Assembly: GCF_004801905.1 (NCBI RefSeq) | Contig: NZ_SSSN01000003.1 | Coordinates: 62,001-126,000, forward strand | Length of the DNA: 64,000 nucleotides | Source of the DNA: Orlajensenia flava | GTDB taxonomy: Bacteria; Actinomycetota; Actinomycetes; Actinomycetales; Microbacteriaceae | Direction: 5' to 3' | Shown here: positions 29,699-38,741 of the stretch, piece after piece | How positions within the stretch are numbered: position 1 is the stretch's first letter | Layout: each line of letters begins with the position of its first letter | Made by a program: the position numbers and the translations under genes | Notes under the pieces: model-generated | The model's input: the letters and a program-made list of their open reading frames with translations, nothing else | Databases searched by the model: none | Told to the model about the DNA's origin: nothing

Positions 29699-30607
29699 AT
29701 GACCGCTGCCGACCACCATCGCGCCACGGTGGCCATCAATCCGAACGCCTCGTTCGGTCGCAATCGCGACGTCGGCCCGCGCGTCGTCGAGGCCATCCAG
29801 CGCGCCGGTCACACGGTGGCGATGCTGCGCGAGGCGAACTACGAACTGCTGCGCCGAGAGGTCGAGCACGCGGTCACCGCGGGTACTGACGCCCTGGTCG
29901 TGGTCGGCGGAGACGGTATGGTCTCGCTGGGCACGAACCTGGTCGCCGGCACCGACATCCCGCTCGGCATCGTCGCAGCCGGCACCGGCAACGACATGGC
30001 GCGTGGCCTCGGCCTGCCGATCGGCGACACGGATGCGGCGACGCGCGCCGTGGTCGATGCCCTTACCCGCGAACCGCGCGTCATCGACGCCGCGCGGGTG
30101 AAGCACGGGGAACTCACGACCTGGTATGCCGCCGTCCTCTCCGCAGGCTTCGATGCCGTGGTCAACGAGCGAGCCAACCTGATGACGCGTCCGCGTGGTG
30201 CGAGTCGCTACATCATCGCCCTCCTGCGTGAGCTCGTCACACTGTCGGCCGTGCAGTACCGCATGGTGATCGACGGGGTGCCCCGCGAGGTCGAGGGGAT
30301 GCTTGTGTCCGTCGCCAACAACACCTCGCTCGGCGGGGGCATGACCGTCGCCCCCGGCGCGCTGCTCGACGACGGACTGCTCGACGTGTTCATCGTCCAT
30401 CGCATCTCGCGGATCGAGTTCCTGCGGGTCTTTCCGCGCGTCTTTCGAGGCACGCACACGACGCATCCGGCCGTCGAGTTCGTGCGTGCGCGATCGGTCG
30501 AGATCGACGCCGACGACTCGATCGTGGCTTACGCCGACGGTGAGCGAGTCGGTCCTCTGCCGATTCGCGTCGATGTCGTTCCCGGCGCTCTCAAGGTGCT
30601 CGTCTGA
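29699..30607 (+). CDS. Diacylglycerol / lipid kinase (DagK family)
   Basis: This 302-residue protein phosphorylates a lipid alcohol, most likely diacylglycerol, at the membrane face. The DAGK catalytic motif GGDGMVSLGTNLVAGTDIPLGIVAAGTGND is complete (quoted in parts: GGDGMVSLG and AAGTGND), with the substrate-binding core AINPNASFG at the N-terminus and a C-terminal beta domain with NNTSLGGGMTVAPGA. The ATG at 29699 follows CATAAT by 7 nt. It is divergent from the metallo-hydrolase and is followed by tRNA-Glu, so it is monocistronic. Confidence 0.92.
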   Translation: MTAADHHRATVAINPNASFGRNRDVGPRVVEAIQRAGHTVAMLREANYELLRREVEHAVTAGTDALVVVGGDGMVSLGTNLVAGTDIPLGIVAAGTGNDMARGLGLPIGDTDAATRAVVDALTREPRVIDAARVKHGELTTWYAAVLSAGFDAVVNERANLMTRPRGASRYIIALLRELVTLSAVQYRMVIDGVPREVEGMLVSVANNTSLGGGMTVAPGALLDDGLLDVFIVHRISRIEFLRVFPRVFRGTHTTHPAVEFVRARSVEIDADDSIVAYADGERVGPLPIRVDVVPGALKVLV

Positions 30608-30620
30608 GGGCCGCGCCGAT

Positions 30621-30649
30621 TTGAAGCCCCAGCGGCGCTGTGGCATACT
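30621..30649 (+). promoter_or_regulatory. Promoter of tRNA-Glu
   Basis: TTGAAG (30621-30626) and CATACT (30644-30649) are 17 bp apart, giving a predicted start about 12 nt before the mature tRNA. Confidence 0.7.
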
Positions 30650-30666
30650 CGAACACGTTGCAAAAC

Positions 30667-30739
30667 GGCCCCATCGTTTAGCGGCCTAGGACGTCGCCCT
30701 CTCACGGCGGTAACGCGGGTTCAAATCCCGCTGGGGTCA
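30667..30739 (+). tRNA. tRNA-Glu (anticodon CTC)
   Basis: The 73-nt gene has acceptor arms GGCCCCA (30667-30673) and TGGGGTC (30732-30738) with discriminator A, a D-arm TTTAGCGGCCTAGGA, anticodon CTC in CCTCTCACG, and the T-loop GGGTTCAAATCCC. CCA is not encoded. Confidence 0.95.
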
Positions 30740-30744
30740 CAACC

Positions 30745-30774
30745 AGAAAACCCCCGGTTCGCCGGGGGTTTTCT
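30745..30774 (+). terminator. Factor-independent terminator of tRNA-Glu
   Basis: A 13-bp stem AGAAAACCCCCGG / CCGGGGGTTTTCT is closed by a stable TTCG tetraloop and ends in TTTTCT. It also lies at the 3' side of the convergent kbl gene and can act on both strands. Confidence 0.92.
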
Positions 30775-30805
30775 CGTACCCGCGCAACATCAGTCGCGGT
30801 AGACG

Positions 30806-31984
30806 TCACCCCTCGGCGTCGCGCGCGGCGACGAAGGCACGCACGCAGGTCTCGACGTCATCGGCGGAGTGCGCGGCGGAGAGCTGCACCCGGATGCGCG
30901 CCTTGCCGACAGGGACCACCGGGTAGCTGAAAGCGACGACGTAGACACCGTGCTCGAGCATCCGCTCTGCAATGCGCGCAGCGAGAGCGGCGTCGCCGAA
31001 CATCACCGGGACGATCGCGTGCTCGCCGTCGAGCAGGTCGAAGCCCTCCTCCGTCATCCTGCGACGGAACAGGGCTGCGTTCGCGCGCAGCCGGTCGCGG
31101 AGGTCTGCGCTGCCCTCGAGCAGGTCGAACGCGGCGAGAGTGCCGGCCACGACTGCCGGCGCCACCGTGTTGGAGAACAGGTAGGGCCGTGCACGTTGGC
31201 GCAGGAGGGCGACGATCTCGGCGTGACTGGCCACGTAGCCACCGGATGCCCCGCCGAGCGCCTTGCCGAACGTGCCCGTGTAGATATCGACGCGATCGGC
31301 CACGCCGAAGTGCTCGGGCGTTCCGCGGCCGTTCTCGCCGACGAAGCCCACCGCGTGGGAGTCGTCGACGAGCACCAGAGCGTCGTAGCGCTCGGCCAGG
31401 TCGCAGATCGCGTCGAGCGGCGCGAGGTATCCGTCCATCGAGAAGACGCCATCCGTCACGACGACCCGCTGCCGAGCATCCGTCGCCGACGCCAGCTGCT
31501 GCTCGAGGTCGGCCATGTCGCGGTTGCGGTAGCGCAGCCGGCGGGCCTTGGAGAGACGGATGCCGTCGATGATCGACGCGTGGTTCAACTCGTCGGAGAT
31601 GATGGCGTCCTCGGGGCCGAACAGGGTCTCGAACACGCCGCCGTTCGCGTCGAAGCACGAGGAGAACAGGATGGTGTCCTCGGTTCCGAGGAACTCGGAG
31701 ACCCGCTTCTCCAGGGCGATGTGCTGGTCCTGCGTGCCGCAGATGAACCGCACGCTCGCCATACCGAAGCCCCAGTCGTCCATGGACGACTGGGCTGCGC
31801 GCACGATGTCGGGATGGTCGGCGAGACCGAGGTAGTTGTTGGCGCAGAAGTTCAGCACGTCGCCGCCGTTGGCGGTGATGTGCGAGGACTGAGCGGTCGA
31901 GATGCGCCTCTCGCTCTTCCAGAGACCGGCCTCGCGGATCTCCTCGAGCGTTCCCTGCACCCGCTGCTGCATCGATCCGTACAT
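30806..31984 (-). CDS. kbl: Glycine C-acetyltransferase (2-amino-3-ketobutyrate CoA ligase)
   Basis: This PLP enzyme cleaves 2-amino-3-ketobutyrate with CoA to glycine and acetyl-CoA, the second step of threonine degradation. The 392-residue protein has [15 protein letters not shown] near the N-terminus, [16 protein letters not shown] in the middle and the PLP lysine in [14 protein letters not shown] near residue 240. The ATG at 31984 (MYGSMQQR) is 2 nt after the tdh stop, so the genes are coupled. The pair tdh-kbl turns threonine into glycine. Confidence 0.95.
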   Translation of the reverse strand: MYGSMQQRVQGTLEEIREAGLWKSERRISTAQSSHITANGGDVLNFCANNYLGLADHPDIVRAAQSSMDDWGFGMASVRFICGTQDQHIALEKRVSEFLGTEDTILFSSCFDANGGVFETLFGPEDAIISDELNHASIIDGIRLSKARRLRYRNRDMADLEQQLASATDARQRVVVTDGVFSMDGYLAPLDAICDLAERYDALVLVDDSHAVGFVGENGRGTPEHFGVADRVDIYTGTFGKALGGASGGYVASHAEIVALLRQRARPYLFSNTVAPAVVAGTLAAFDLLEGSADLRDRLRANAALFRRRMTEEGFDLLDGEHAIVPVMFGDAALAARIAERMLEHGVYVVAFSYPVVPVGKARIRVQLSAAHSADDVETCVRAFVAARDAEG

Positions 31985-31986
31985 CT

Positions 31987-33036
31987 CTAGACCTCGCTCC
32001 AATCGAGGACGACCTTGCCGCCGCCCGCCCCGCGCGCCGCCGCGAAGCCCTTCTCCCATTCCCGCGCCGGGAATCGGTCGGTGATGACAGCCGAAAGCGC
32101 TGCCTGCAACTCCGTACTGCTCTGCAGCATGGCGCTCATCGCGTTCCAGCTCTCGTACATCTCGCGCCCATAGATGCCCTTGATGGTGAGCATGTGGGTG
32201 ACGACCTTGGCCCAGTCCACGTCGATCGGCGCACTCGGCAGTCCCAGCATGGCGACTCGCCCACCATGGTTGAGGTTCTCGATCATCTCCGGCAGTGCCG
32301 TCGGATGACCCGACATCTCGAATCCGACGTCGAAGCCCTCGCGCATGCCGAGCTCCTGCTGGGCGTCTCGGATGCGCTGCCGAGCGACGTTCACGGTGAG
32401 GTCAGCCCCGACCTGCCTCGCGAGCGCGAGGCGAGGCTCGGAGACATCCGTCACCACGACGTGCCGGGCGCCGATGTGCCGCGCCACGGCAGCCGACATG
32501 AGGCCGATCGGCCCGGCTCCCGTGATCAGCACGTCCTCGCCGACCAGGGGGAAGCTGAGGGCTACGTGCACCGCGTTGCCGAAGGGATCGAAGATGGCCC
32601 CCAGGTCGGGATCGGTGCCGGGGGAGTGCACCCACACATTCGTCTCGGGGATGGTGATGTATTCGGCGAACGCTCCATCCCGGTTCACGCCGAGACCGAT
32701 GGTGCGGATGCACATCTGGCGTCGACCCGCCCGGCAGTTGCGGCAGGTGCCGCAGACGATGTGGCCCTCACCGCTCACGCGGGCCCCGACGTGCACGTCG
32801 CGCACGTTGCGGCCGATCTCGACCACCTCGCCGTAGAACTCGTGCCCGGGGATGATCGGTGCCTGGATCGTGGACGCCGCCCAGGCATCCCACGACTCGA
32901 TGTGAAGGTCGGTTCCGCAGATGCCCGTTCGGAGCACCCGGATCGTGACGTCGTCGTCACCCGTGACGGGTTCCGGCCGGTCGGCCAGTTCCAGTCCGGG
33001 TGCGCCGCTCGGCTTGATGAGAGCCAGCATGCGCAT
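31987..33036 (-). CDS. tdh: L-threonine 3-dehydrogenase
   Basis: This zinc-dependent medium-chain dehydrogenase oxidises threonine to 2-amino-3-ketobutyrate. The 349-residue protein has the catalytic zinc motif GICGTDLHI and [12 protein letters not shown], the structural zinc cysteines [15 protein letters not shown], and a Rossmann motif GAGPIGLM near residue 172. The ATG at 33036 has GAGGA seven nt upstream. TAGCCT on the minus strand (33067-33072) is a likely -10. It precedes kbl in a two-gene operon and is divergent from the terC riboswitch region. Confidence 0.96.
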   Translation of the reverse strand: MRMLALIKPSGAPGLELADRPEPVTGDDDVTIRVLRTGICGTDLHIESWDAWAASTIQAPIIPGHEFYGEVVEIGRNVRDVHVGARVSGEGHIVCGTCRNCRAGRRQMCIRTIGLGVNRDGAFAEYITIPETNVWVHSPGTDPDLGAIFDPFGNAVHVALSFPLVGEDVLITGAGPIGLMSAAVARHIGARHVVVTDVSEPRLALARQVGADLTVNVARQRIRDAQQELGMREGFDVGFEMSGHPTALPEMIENLNHGGRVAMLGLPSAPIDVDWAKVVTHMLTIKGIYGREMYESWNAMSAMLQSSTELQAALSAVITDRFPAREWEKGFAAARGAGGGKVVLDWSEV

Positions 33037-33066
33037 ACCTCGTTCCTCGTCTTGTGGACGACGTTC

Positions 33067-33072
33067 AGGCTA
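33067..33072 (-). promoter_or_regulatory. -10 box of the tdh-kbl operon
   Basis: TAGCCT on the minus strand fits TAnnnT and would place the transcript start about 25 nt before the tdh ATG. Confidence 0.5.
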
Positions 33073-33112
33073 CTCGGCGCGCTCGGGTGCTACAGGCGGC
33101 GCATCGCTCCGA

Positions 33113-33118
33113 TAGGCT
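33113..33118 (+). promoter_or_regulatory. -10 box of the terC transcript
   Basis: TAGGCT lies just 5' of the riboswitch, so the transcript would begin near 33125 and include the whole element. Confidence 0.45.
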
Positions 33119-33121
33119 TGC

Positions 33122-33230
33122 GGGAGCGAAGGGGAGTACCCCACCTCGCCTGTTTCGTCATCACGGAGGCCGACGCCGGCACCCCGGACCAGGCGGCATC
33201 CGTTCGGATGCGGGAGAGACTTTCGGCGAT
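33122..33230 (+). ncRNA. yybP-ykoY-type manganese riboswitch
   Basis: The leader contains the conserved GGGGAGTA (33131-33138), a helix CGCCTG / CAGGCG (33147-33152 with 33190-33195), the GTCATCACGGA loop segment, a GCATCCG-TT-CGGATGC hairpin (33196-33211) and the 3' consensus GAGAGACTTTCGG (33214-33226), whose CTTTCG can pair with GCGAAG at 33126-33131. These are the hallmarks I know for the actinobacterial yybP-ykoY class, which senses Mn2+ and often controls TerC-family proteins. The downstream gene is terC. Not verified with a covariance model. Confidence 0.78.
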
Positions 33231-33264
33231 CAGCCAACCCTGCTCCCTCCGCGAAAGGCCGTCC

Positions 33265-34287
33265 ATGGCAACCGTTCTCCCGCTCTGGTTCGAGATCACG
33301 TCACTCGTCGTGCTCACTGTCATCCTCGTCGGCGACCTGCTGCTCGTCATCAAGCGACCGCACGTCCCCTCGTTCCGTGAGGCGACCCTCTGGGTGGTGT
33401 TCTACGTCGCGTTGGCGCTCATCTTCGCCGGGCTCATGTTCGTGATCGGCGACGTGCACCACGGCAGCGAATTCCTCGCCGGATGGCTGACGGAGTACAG
33501 CCTGTCCATCGACAACCTGTTCGTCTTCGTCGTGATCATGGCCCGCTTCGCCGTGCCGAGGAAGATCCAGCAGGAAGTGCTCATGGTGGGCATCATCATC
33601 GCGCTCGTCCTGCGACTGGTCTTCATCCTGCTGGGCGCCGCGCTCATCGAGAACTTCAGCTGGGTGTTCTACATCTTCGGAGCGTTCCTGCTCTACACGG
33701 CGTTCAACCAGGCGTTCGGAAACCACGAGGATGACGGCAAGGAGAGCGGCCTCATCACGATGATCCGCCGGCGCGTCGCGATCGCCCCCGACTACGACGG
33801 CATCAAGATCCGCACGCGCATCGACGGCAAGCGCCTCTTCACGCCGGTGCTCATCGTCTTCGTCGCCATCGGCACGACCGACCTCATCTTCGCGCTCGAC
33901 TCCATCCCTGCCATCTTCGGCATCACCCAGAGTCCGTTCATCGTGTTCACCGCCAACGTGTTCGCCCTCATGGGCCTGCGCCAGCTCTACTTCCTGCTCG
34001 GCGGGCTGCTCGAACGACTCGAGTATCTGAAATACGGGATCGCCTTCATCCTCTTCTTCATCGGCGTCAAGCTCTTCTTCCACGCCCTGCACACCAACGA
34101 GCTGCCCTTCATCAACGGAGGCAAGCACATCGATTGGGTGCCCGAGATCGACACCTGGACCTCGCTCATCGTCATCGTCGCGTCGATGGTCGTCGCGACC
34201 GTGGCGAGTCTCATCAAGGCGCGCGTGGATGCGCAGAAGCGAGGCACGACACTCGGCGACGAGGTGCCGCACTTCACGGAGGACTGA
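33265..34287 (+). CDS. TerC/Alx-family integral membrane protein
   Basis: This 340-residue protein has about nine membrane segments and the TerC signature: SLSIDNLFVFVVIMARF near residue 80 and TDLIFALDSIPAIFGIT near residue 210, with conserved acidic residues in membrane helices. Family members export or adjust manganese (Alx, MntP-like roles) or couple to exoenzyme metalation. The ATG at 33265 has GAAAGG seven nt upstream and is preceded by a probable Mn riboswitch, so manganese control is likely. The frame continues far upstream but without homology. Confidence 0.93.
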   Translation: MATVLPLWFEITSLVVLTVILVGDLLLVIKRPHVPSFREATLWVVFYVALALIFAGLMFVIGDVHHGSEFLAGWLTEYSLSIDNLFVFVVIMARFAVPRKIQQEVLMVGIIIALVLRLVFILLGAALIENFSWVFYIFGAFLLYTAFNQAFGNHEDDGKESGLITMIRRRVAIAPDYDGIKIRTRIDGKRLFTPVLIVFVAIGTTDLIFALDSIPAIFGITQSPFIVFTANVFALMGLRQLYFLLGGLLERLEYLKYGIAFILFFIGVKLFFHALHTNELPFINGGKHIDWVPEIDTWTSLIVIVASMVVATVASLIKARVDAQKRGTTLGDEVPHFTED

Positions 34288-34307
34288 GCGCCGCCCGCCG
34301 CACTTGC

Positions 34308-34313
34308 TAGGGT
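34308..34313 (+). promoter_or_regulatory. -10 box of the kinase locus
   Basis: TAGGGT would start a transcript about 45 nt before the phosphatase ATG at 34366, placing the PP2C-FHA-kinase-FHA genes under one promoter. Confidence 0.45.
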
Positions 34314-34365
34314 GGTGCCGCTCACCGGCGACGGTGAACGCGGACGAGGGGGCGAGACTGTCGAC

Positions 34366-35229
34366 ATGGTGACACTGGGTCGAGCCGCCCTGGCAACCGG
34401 CCGCGGGCCCGTGGAGGTGCGGGTGGACGCGGCGACGCACACCGGTCTGGTGCGCCCGGCAAACGAGGACAGCCTGCTCGCCGAGTTGCCCGTCTACCTC
34501 GTCGCCGACGGTATGGGCGGGCACGACCGGGGCGACGTCGCCAGTCGCACGGCGGTGGCCGTCTTCCGCGAACGCATCGCCCCCGGCGCTCCGAGCACCC
34601 CCGATGCCGTGCTCGCGACGATCGCGGCCGCGAACTCCGCCGTCAGGGCGTTGAGCGACGCGTCTGATGAGGGGACGCGGGTGGCGGGAACCACGCTGGC
34701 CGGTGTCGCGCTCGTGGATGCGGGCGACCGCGACCGGCTGTACTGGATGGCCTTCAACGTGGGCGACTCCCGCGTCTACACCTGGGACGGGCGCGCTCTC
34801 GAGCAACTCAGCGTCGATCACTCGGCCGTGCAGGAGCTGATCGACGCCGGAGTCATCGACGAAGGGCAGGCCGCGGCGCATCCCGACCGCAACGTCATCA
34901 CCCGCGCGCTCGGTGCCGACGCGGATGTCGACGCCGACGTGTGGTTGCTCCCGGCCACGGGTGACACCAACTTCCTCATCTGCTCCGATGGTCTCAGCAA
35001 GGAACTCGACGACGAGCGCATCGCGCTGGTGCTGGCCACGCGCGAGCGGGCGGCAGCCGCTCTGGTGGCATCGGCTGTCGGGGCGGGCGGTCGTGACAAC
35101 GTCACGGTCGTCACCGTGGAGGTGACGGGGCCGGACGGCGGCGACGACCCTGATCGCACCGGTGATCGCGGGGCTAGGGGTGGATGGAGCGGCGAGGACA
35201 CGACGCCGCGGTTGGTGAGGGGATCATGA
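34366..35229 (+). CDS. PP2C-family Ser/Thr protein phosphatase
   Basis: This protein of 287 residues is a metal-dependent PP2C-type phosphatase, predicted to be soluble and cytoplasmic. Metal-binding motifs VADGMGGHDRGD near residue 45, FNVGDSRVYTW near 130, ICSDGLSKEL near 207 and GGRDNVTVV near 247 are all intact, so it should be active. ATG at 34366 with AGGGGG about 10 nt upstream is preferred to GTG at 34312. Its stop overlaps the next start by 4 nt (ATGA). It is positioned to remove phosphates added by the kinase two genes downstream. Confidence 0.93.
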   Translation: MVTLGRAALATGRGPVEVRVDAATHTGLVRPANEDSLLAELPVYLVADGMGGHDRGDVASRTAVAVFRERIAPGAPSTPDAVLATIAAANSAVRALSDASDEGTRVAGTTLAGVALVDAGDRDRLYWMAFNVGDSRVYTWDGRALEQLSVDHSAVQELIDAGVIDEGQAAAHPDRNVITRALGADADVDADVWLLPATGDTNFLICSDGLSKELDDERIALVLATRERAAAALVASAVGAGGRDNVTVVTVEVTGPDGGDDPDRTGDRGARGGWSGEDTTPRLVRGS

Positions 35230-36347
35230 CGATGCGCGTCGACTACCAGCCGGGGACCGCGGGCGGATGGCTCGCCCTCGTCTCCGGCGACCGTACCCTG
35301 GTGTTGCGACCGGGAGGGGCTGATGTCGACGCGCTGTTCGCGATGCTCCGTCGCTCCGCGAACGTGGGCGACGTGCTCGAGAGCCTTGCCGGCAACGGGC
35401 TGAGCGCCATCCCACCCTTCGCCTACCTGATGCGCGACGGGCAGGGTCTGCGCGTCATCGTGCGCGGATCCATCTCGGTCGTCACGTCGGGGCCGAGCAA
35501 CGAGACTTGGGATGGCCGTGACTTCTCGACCTGGGGCGAGCATGTCGTCGCAGACGCGACTGGTGCGGAGATCGCGCTCGATGGTGCAGCACCCCACGGC
35601 ACGCTGCCGTTGATGGAGGGAGCAGCGTGGGTGGCGGGCGTCCGCCTCGACACGACGGATGATGGGTCGCCCGCCGAGGTGTCGCTCCCCGAGGTGCCGT
35701 CCGCCGAGGAATCCGACCAGCCTGTCGAACAGGACCTCGAGGACCACACCGTCGTCGTGCCGCGGCGCACCAGTGCTGCTGCGGCACCGGTGTCGGACGG
35801 CGCCGCCGATGAGGCGACGGTGAGTGCCGTCGAGTCCGCAGGGGCGAGCGAGCCCGTGCTCGAGACCGTGGCAGCCCCGCCCGAGGGCTCCGGCGACCAC
35901 GATGGCCAGACGGTACTGAGTGATGAGGTCAGGGAGGCGGTGGCGACCGTCAGAGCCGAGCAGGCCTCGGAACCCGCGACGGCGATCGGGCACTCACCGC
36001 AGAAGCGCTACGCCATCCGCATGCCCGACGGCACGGTGGAAGCTCTGGACGAGACCGTGCTCATCGGCCGGTCGCCCAGTGTGAGCAAGGTCTCCGGCGG
36101 CCGCGTTCCTCGGCTGCTCGCCATCGGAGGCGGCGACAACGACATCTCGCGCAACCACGTGCAGGTGGAGGTGCAGGGGGACACCGTGGTGGTGACCGAC
36201 CTGCAGTCGCGCAACGGCACGGTCCTCGTGCTGCCGGGGACGAAACCACGCAAGCTGCGCGCCGGCGAGTCGGCGACCGTCGTCGTCGGAGCCGTCATCG
36301 ACCTCGGCGGTGGTACGACGATCGTCGTCGAGGAGACCGCCTCCTGA
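35226..36347 (+). CDS. FHA-domain protein with long acidic linker
   Basis: This 373-residue protein has an N-terminal compact region (about 1-130) that resembles a small beta-rich domain, a disordered Ala/Glu/Asp/Val-rich linker (about 140-255), and a complete C-terminal FHA domain: LIGRSPSVSKV, NDISRNHVQVEV and LQSRNGTVLV, which carry the phosphothreonine-contacting Arg, Ser and Asn. It should therefore bind phosphothreonine on a target made by the neighbouring kinase. Start ATGA overlaps the phosphatase stop; stop overlaps the kinase start by one base. Function is inferred. Confidence 0.85.
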   Translation: MTMRVDYQPGTAGGWLALVSGDRTLVLRPGGADVDALFAMLRRSANVGDVLESLAGNGLSAIPPFAYLMRDGQGLRVIVRGSISVVTSGPSNETWDGRDFSTWGEHVVADATGAEIALDGAAPHGTLPLMEGAAWVAGVRLDTTDDGSPAEVSLPEVPSAEESDQPVEQDLEDHTVVVPRRTSAAAAPVSDGAADEATVSAVESAGASEPVLETVAAPPEGSGDHDGQTVLSDEVREAVATVRAEQASEPATAIGHSPQKRYAIRMPDGTVEALDETVLIGRSPSVSKVSGGRVPRLLAIGGGDNDISRNHVQVEVQGDTVVVTDLQSRNGTVLVLPGTKPRKLRAGESATVVVGAVIDLGGGTTIVVEETAS

Positions 36348-37930
36348 TGCGCCGGCCTCCATCCTCGCCGCCCGAGCTGCCGGGCTACGGCTACCAGCGG
36401 GTGCTCGGGTCCGGCGGATTCTCCGACGTCTTCCTGTACGAGCAGGCGCTTCCGCGCCGCGAGGTCGCCGTCAAGGTCCTCGTGGCCGATCAGCTGGACG
36501 CGCAGGCGAAGCGGCAGTTCGTCGCCGAGGCGAACGTGATGGCCCAGCTGTCGGCGCATCCGTACATCGTCACGATCTTCCACGCCGACATCGCGGGCGA
36601 CAGGCCGTACCTCGTGATGGAGTACTGCCCGGGGCCGAACCTCGCCGAGCGGTACAAGAAGGAGCGGCTCTCGGTCGAATACGTGCTGGGCACCGCGGTG
36701 CGCGTCGCGAGCGCGGTGGCCACCGCCCACGCGGCCGGCATCCTGCATCGCGACATCAAGCCCGCGAACGTGCTCACCAACGATTACGGCTGGCCGGCCC
36801 TCACCGACTTCGGCATCGCCTCGGCGCTGGAGGACGAGCTGCCTGTCACGACGACCACCGACTGGACTGGCGGCTCCGCTCACCAGACGGCGGGAAGTCA
36901 GTCGGCGGTCGGGCTCAGCGTGCCGTGGTCGCCGCCCGAGATGTTCGACGACGAACCGACTCCCGACGTTCGCAGCGACGTGTTCTCGCTCGCGGCGACC
37001 ATCCACACACTGCTCGCGGGCCAGACGCCATTCGAGATCCCGGGGCGTTCCAACGGAACTCTCGACCTCATCGGCCGCATCGAGCGCGGGCAGATCACCC
37101 CGATCGAGCGCAATGACGTGCCGGCCTCCCTGCTCGCCGTGCTGCGCAGGGGCATGGCGAGCCGTCGGGAAGACCGCTACCAGAACGCTCTCGACCTCGC
37201 CCGGGGGCTGCAGCGCGTGGAGATCGAGTTCGGCTACGCGCCCACCTCCATCGAGGTGCCCACGACGGTCCTCACCTCGAGTGCACGCCCCGACGCCGAC
37301 GCCGACGGCGATGAGACCCGGGTGCGCGCGGTCACCTCGATCGCGGCGCAGCAGGTCCAGCCTGCACCCGTCGACGTCCCGACAGACGACGATGATCGCA
37401 CCCGGATGCGGCCGACGGCCGTCGTCGCCCAGGCCGAGGATGGGACGGTGCTGCGGCCGGTCGCCGTGCCGCCGACCGACACAGCAGTCGTGCCTGCGGC
37501 ACCCGCCGCACCCACATCCCGGCGCCGGCGTGGTCTCGTGCTCGGCATCGCATCCCTTGCCGTGCTGCTCGCGGGCGGCGGCATCCTCGCAGCGGTGCTG
37601 GTTCCGAAGGACCTCGGGCCGTCGGAGCCGACGCCATCGGTGGCCGACTCGGACGGCGTGGCCATCAGCACGGTCATCACGCCGCCCACGGTGGCTCCGG
37701 GTGTGCGCTCGGCGGACGGGACATCCGTGTCCTTCGCCGTCAGCAGCGAGCACCCTCAGGATGGCGACATCTTCCGGTGGGCGCGCACCGATTCGCCCGA
37801 ACGGCCCGAGGCAGCTGCGGCGTCGCCGATCGTGGTGACGGGCGCGATCCCCGGCCAGCAATTGTGCATCGACGTGACCGTCCAGCGGTCGGGTAAGACC
37901 AGTGATCCGACCAGGGCGTGCGCGTCATGA
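36347..37930 (+). CDS. Transmembrane Ser/Thr protein kinase
   Basis: This 527-residue kinase has a full Hanks-type domain (about 14-295): glycine loop LGSGGFSDV, catalytic lysine K43 in VAVKVL, HRDIKPANVL catalytic loop, TDFGIA metal motif and an activation segment ending in WSPPEMF. A Thr/Asp/Pro-rich linker (about 300-390) leads to one membrane helix (RGLVLGIASLAVLLAGGGIL, about 392-412) and a 115-residue extracytoplasmic domain with two cysteines. There are no PASTA repeats, so it differs from PknB. It follows an FHA gene with a 1-nt overlap and precedes an FHA-HTH gene with 4-nt overlap. Confidence 0.94.
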   Translation: MRRPPSSPPELPGYGYQRVLGSGGFSDVFLYEQALPRREVAVKVLVADQLDAQAKRQFVAEANVMAQLSAHPYIVTIFHADIAGDRPYLVMEYCPGPNLAERYKKERLSVEYVLGTAVRVASAVATAHAAGILHRDIKPANVLTNDYGWPALTDFGIASALEDELPVTTTTDWTGGSAHQTAGSQSAVGLSVPWSPPEMFDDEPTPDVRSDVFSLAATIHTLLAGQTPFEIPGRSNGTLDLIGRIERGQITPIERNDVPASLLAVLRRGMASRREDRYQNALDLARGLQRVEIEFGYAPTSIEVPTTVLTSSARPDADADGDETRVRAVTSIAAQQVQPAPVDVPTDDDDRTRMRPTAVVAQAEDGTVLRPVAVPPTDTAVVPAAPAAPTSRRRRGLVLGIASLAVLLAGGGILAAVLVPKDLGPSEPTPSVADSDGVAISTVITPPTVAPGVRSADGTSVSFAVSSEHPQDGDIFRWARTDSPERPEAAAASPIVVTGAIPGQQLCIDVTVQRSGKTSDPTRACAS

Positions 37931-38640
37931 CGCCCCTGCGAGTGGACTTCTGCGGCGAGGAGCAACTCGTCGATCCGGCGTCGACGTTCACCATCGGTCG
38001 TGAGGCCGATCTCACGATCGACGACAACCCCTATCTCCATCGGGTCTTCCTGACGCTCTCGAGCGAGTACGACCTGTGGTGGATCAGCAACGTGGGCAAC
38101 ACGCTGTCGGCGACGGTGTCCGACGAGTCGGGGGCGGTGCAGGCGTGGCTCGCGCCTGGTGCGCGGCTTCCACTGGTGTTCCAGCACATGCACGTGATGT
38201 TCAGCGCCGGCGTGACCACGTACGACTTCGAGATCCACGCGGCCGAGGATGTCTACAACACCTCGCTCACCGCCCTTCCGATCGCCGGCACCACGACTCT
38301 CCTTCCCGTGACGCTCACGCGCGGTCAGCGACAGCTCATCGTGTCTCTCGCGGAGAACATCCTCATGCGGGCGACCCCCGGCCGAGGAGAGATCCCCAGT
38401 TCGGGGGATGCCGCGGCTCGACTCGGCTGGTCGATGACCACGTTCAACCGCAAGCTCGACAACGTCTGCGACAAGCTCGACCGCATCGGTGTCACCGGTC
38501 TGCGGGGCGGACGGGGCAAACTCGCCACGAATCGCCGGGCGCGACTAGTGGAGTACGCGATCGCGACCCGGCTGGTGAGCGTCGACGACCTACCCCTGCT
38601 CGACGACGACAGCCTGCGGGAACCGCCAGAGTCCGACTGA
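37927..38640 (+). CDS. FHA-like domain fused to C-terminal helix-turn-helix
   Basis: This 237-residue protein has an FHA-like N-terminal fold (about 5-110): FTIGREADLTIDDNPYL keeps the Gly-Arg but the usual Ser-Arg-x-His is replaced by LHRVF, so phosphothreonine binding is uncertain. Residues about 128-225 form a basic helical domain (LTRGQRQLIVSLAENIL, then RLGWSMTTFNRKLDNVCDKLDRIG) that resembles a winged helix-turn-helix. It could couple kinase signalling to transcription. Start overlaps the kinase stop (ATGA). I do not recognise a characterised homologue. Confidence 0.78.
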   Translation: MTPLRVDFCGEEQLVDPASTFTIGREADLTIDDNPYLHRVFLTLSSEYDLWWISNVGNTLSATVSDESGAVQAWLAPGARLPLVFQHMHVMFSAGVTTYDFEIHAAEDVYNTSLTALPIAGTTTLLPVTLTRGQRQLIVSLAENILMRATPGRGEIPSSGDAAARLGWSMTTFNRKLDNVCDKLDRIGVTGLRGGRGKLATNRRARLVEYAIATRLVSVDDLPLLDDDSLREPPESD

Positions 38641-38646
38641 TCGGAT

Positions 38647-38676
38647 TGTTCCGAGTCCACATGCCCGTGTTAGCGT
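38647..38676 (+). promoter_or_regulatory. Promoter of the Ig-like giant gene
   Basis: TTGTTC (38647-38652) and TAGCGT (38671-38676) are 18 bp apart, placing a start about 60 nt before the GTG at 38742. The large gene can therefore be transcribed separately from the kinase genes. Confidence 0.45.
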
Positions 38677-38741
38677 GAGCGCCGTACGCGGCGGGGGTCC
38701 GCGCGCGCGGTCGACGAGGCGGACCGGGGAATGAGGCCAGG

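Noticed and set aside
32194-33264. Long in-frame extension of terC upstream of 33265
   Set aside because: The extension covers tdh on the other strand and the riboswitch region and has no homology; the TerC N-terminus begins at 33265 with a good ribosome binding site.
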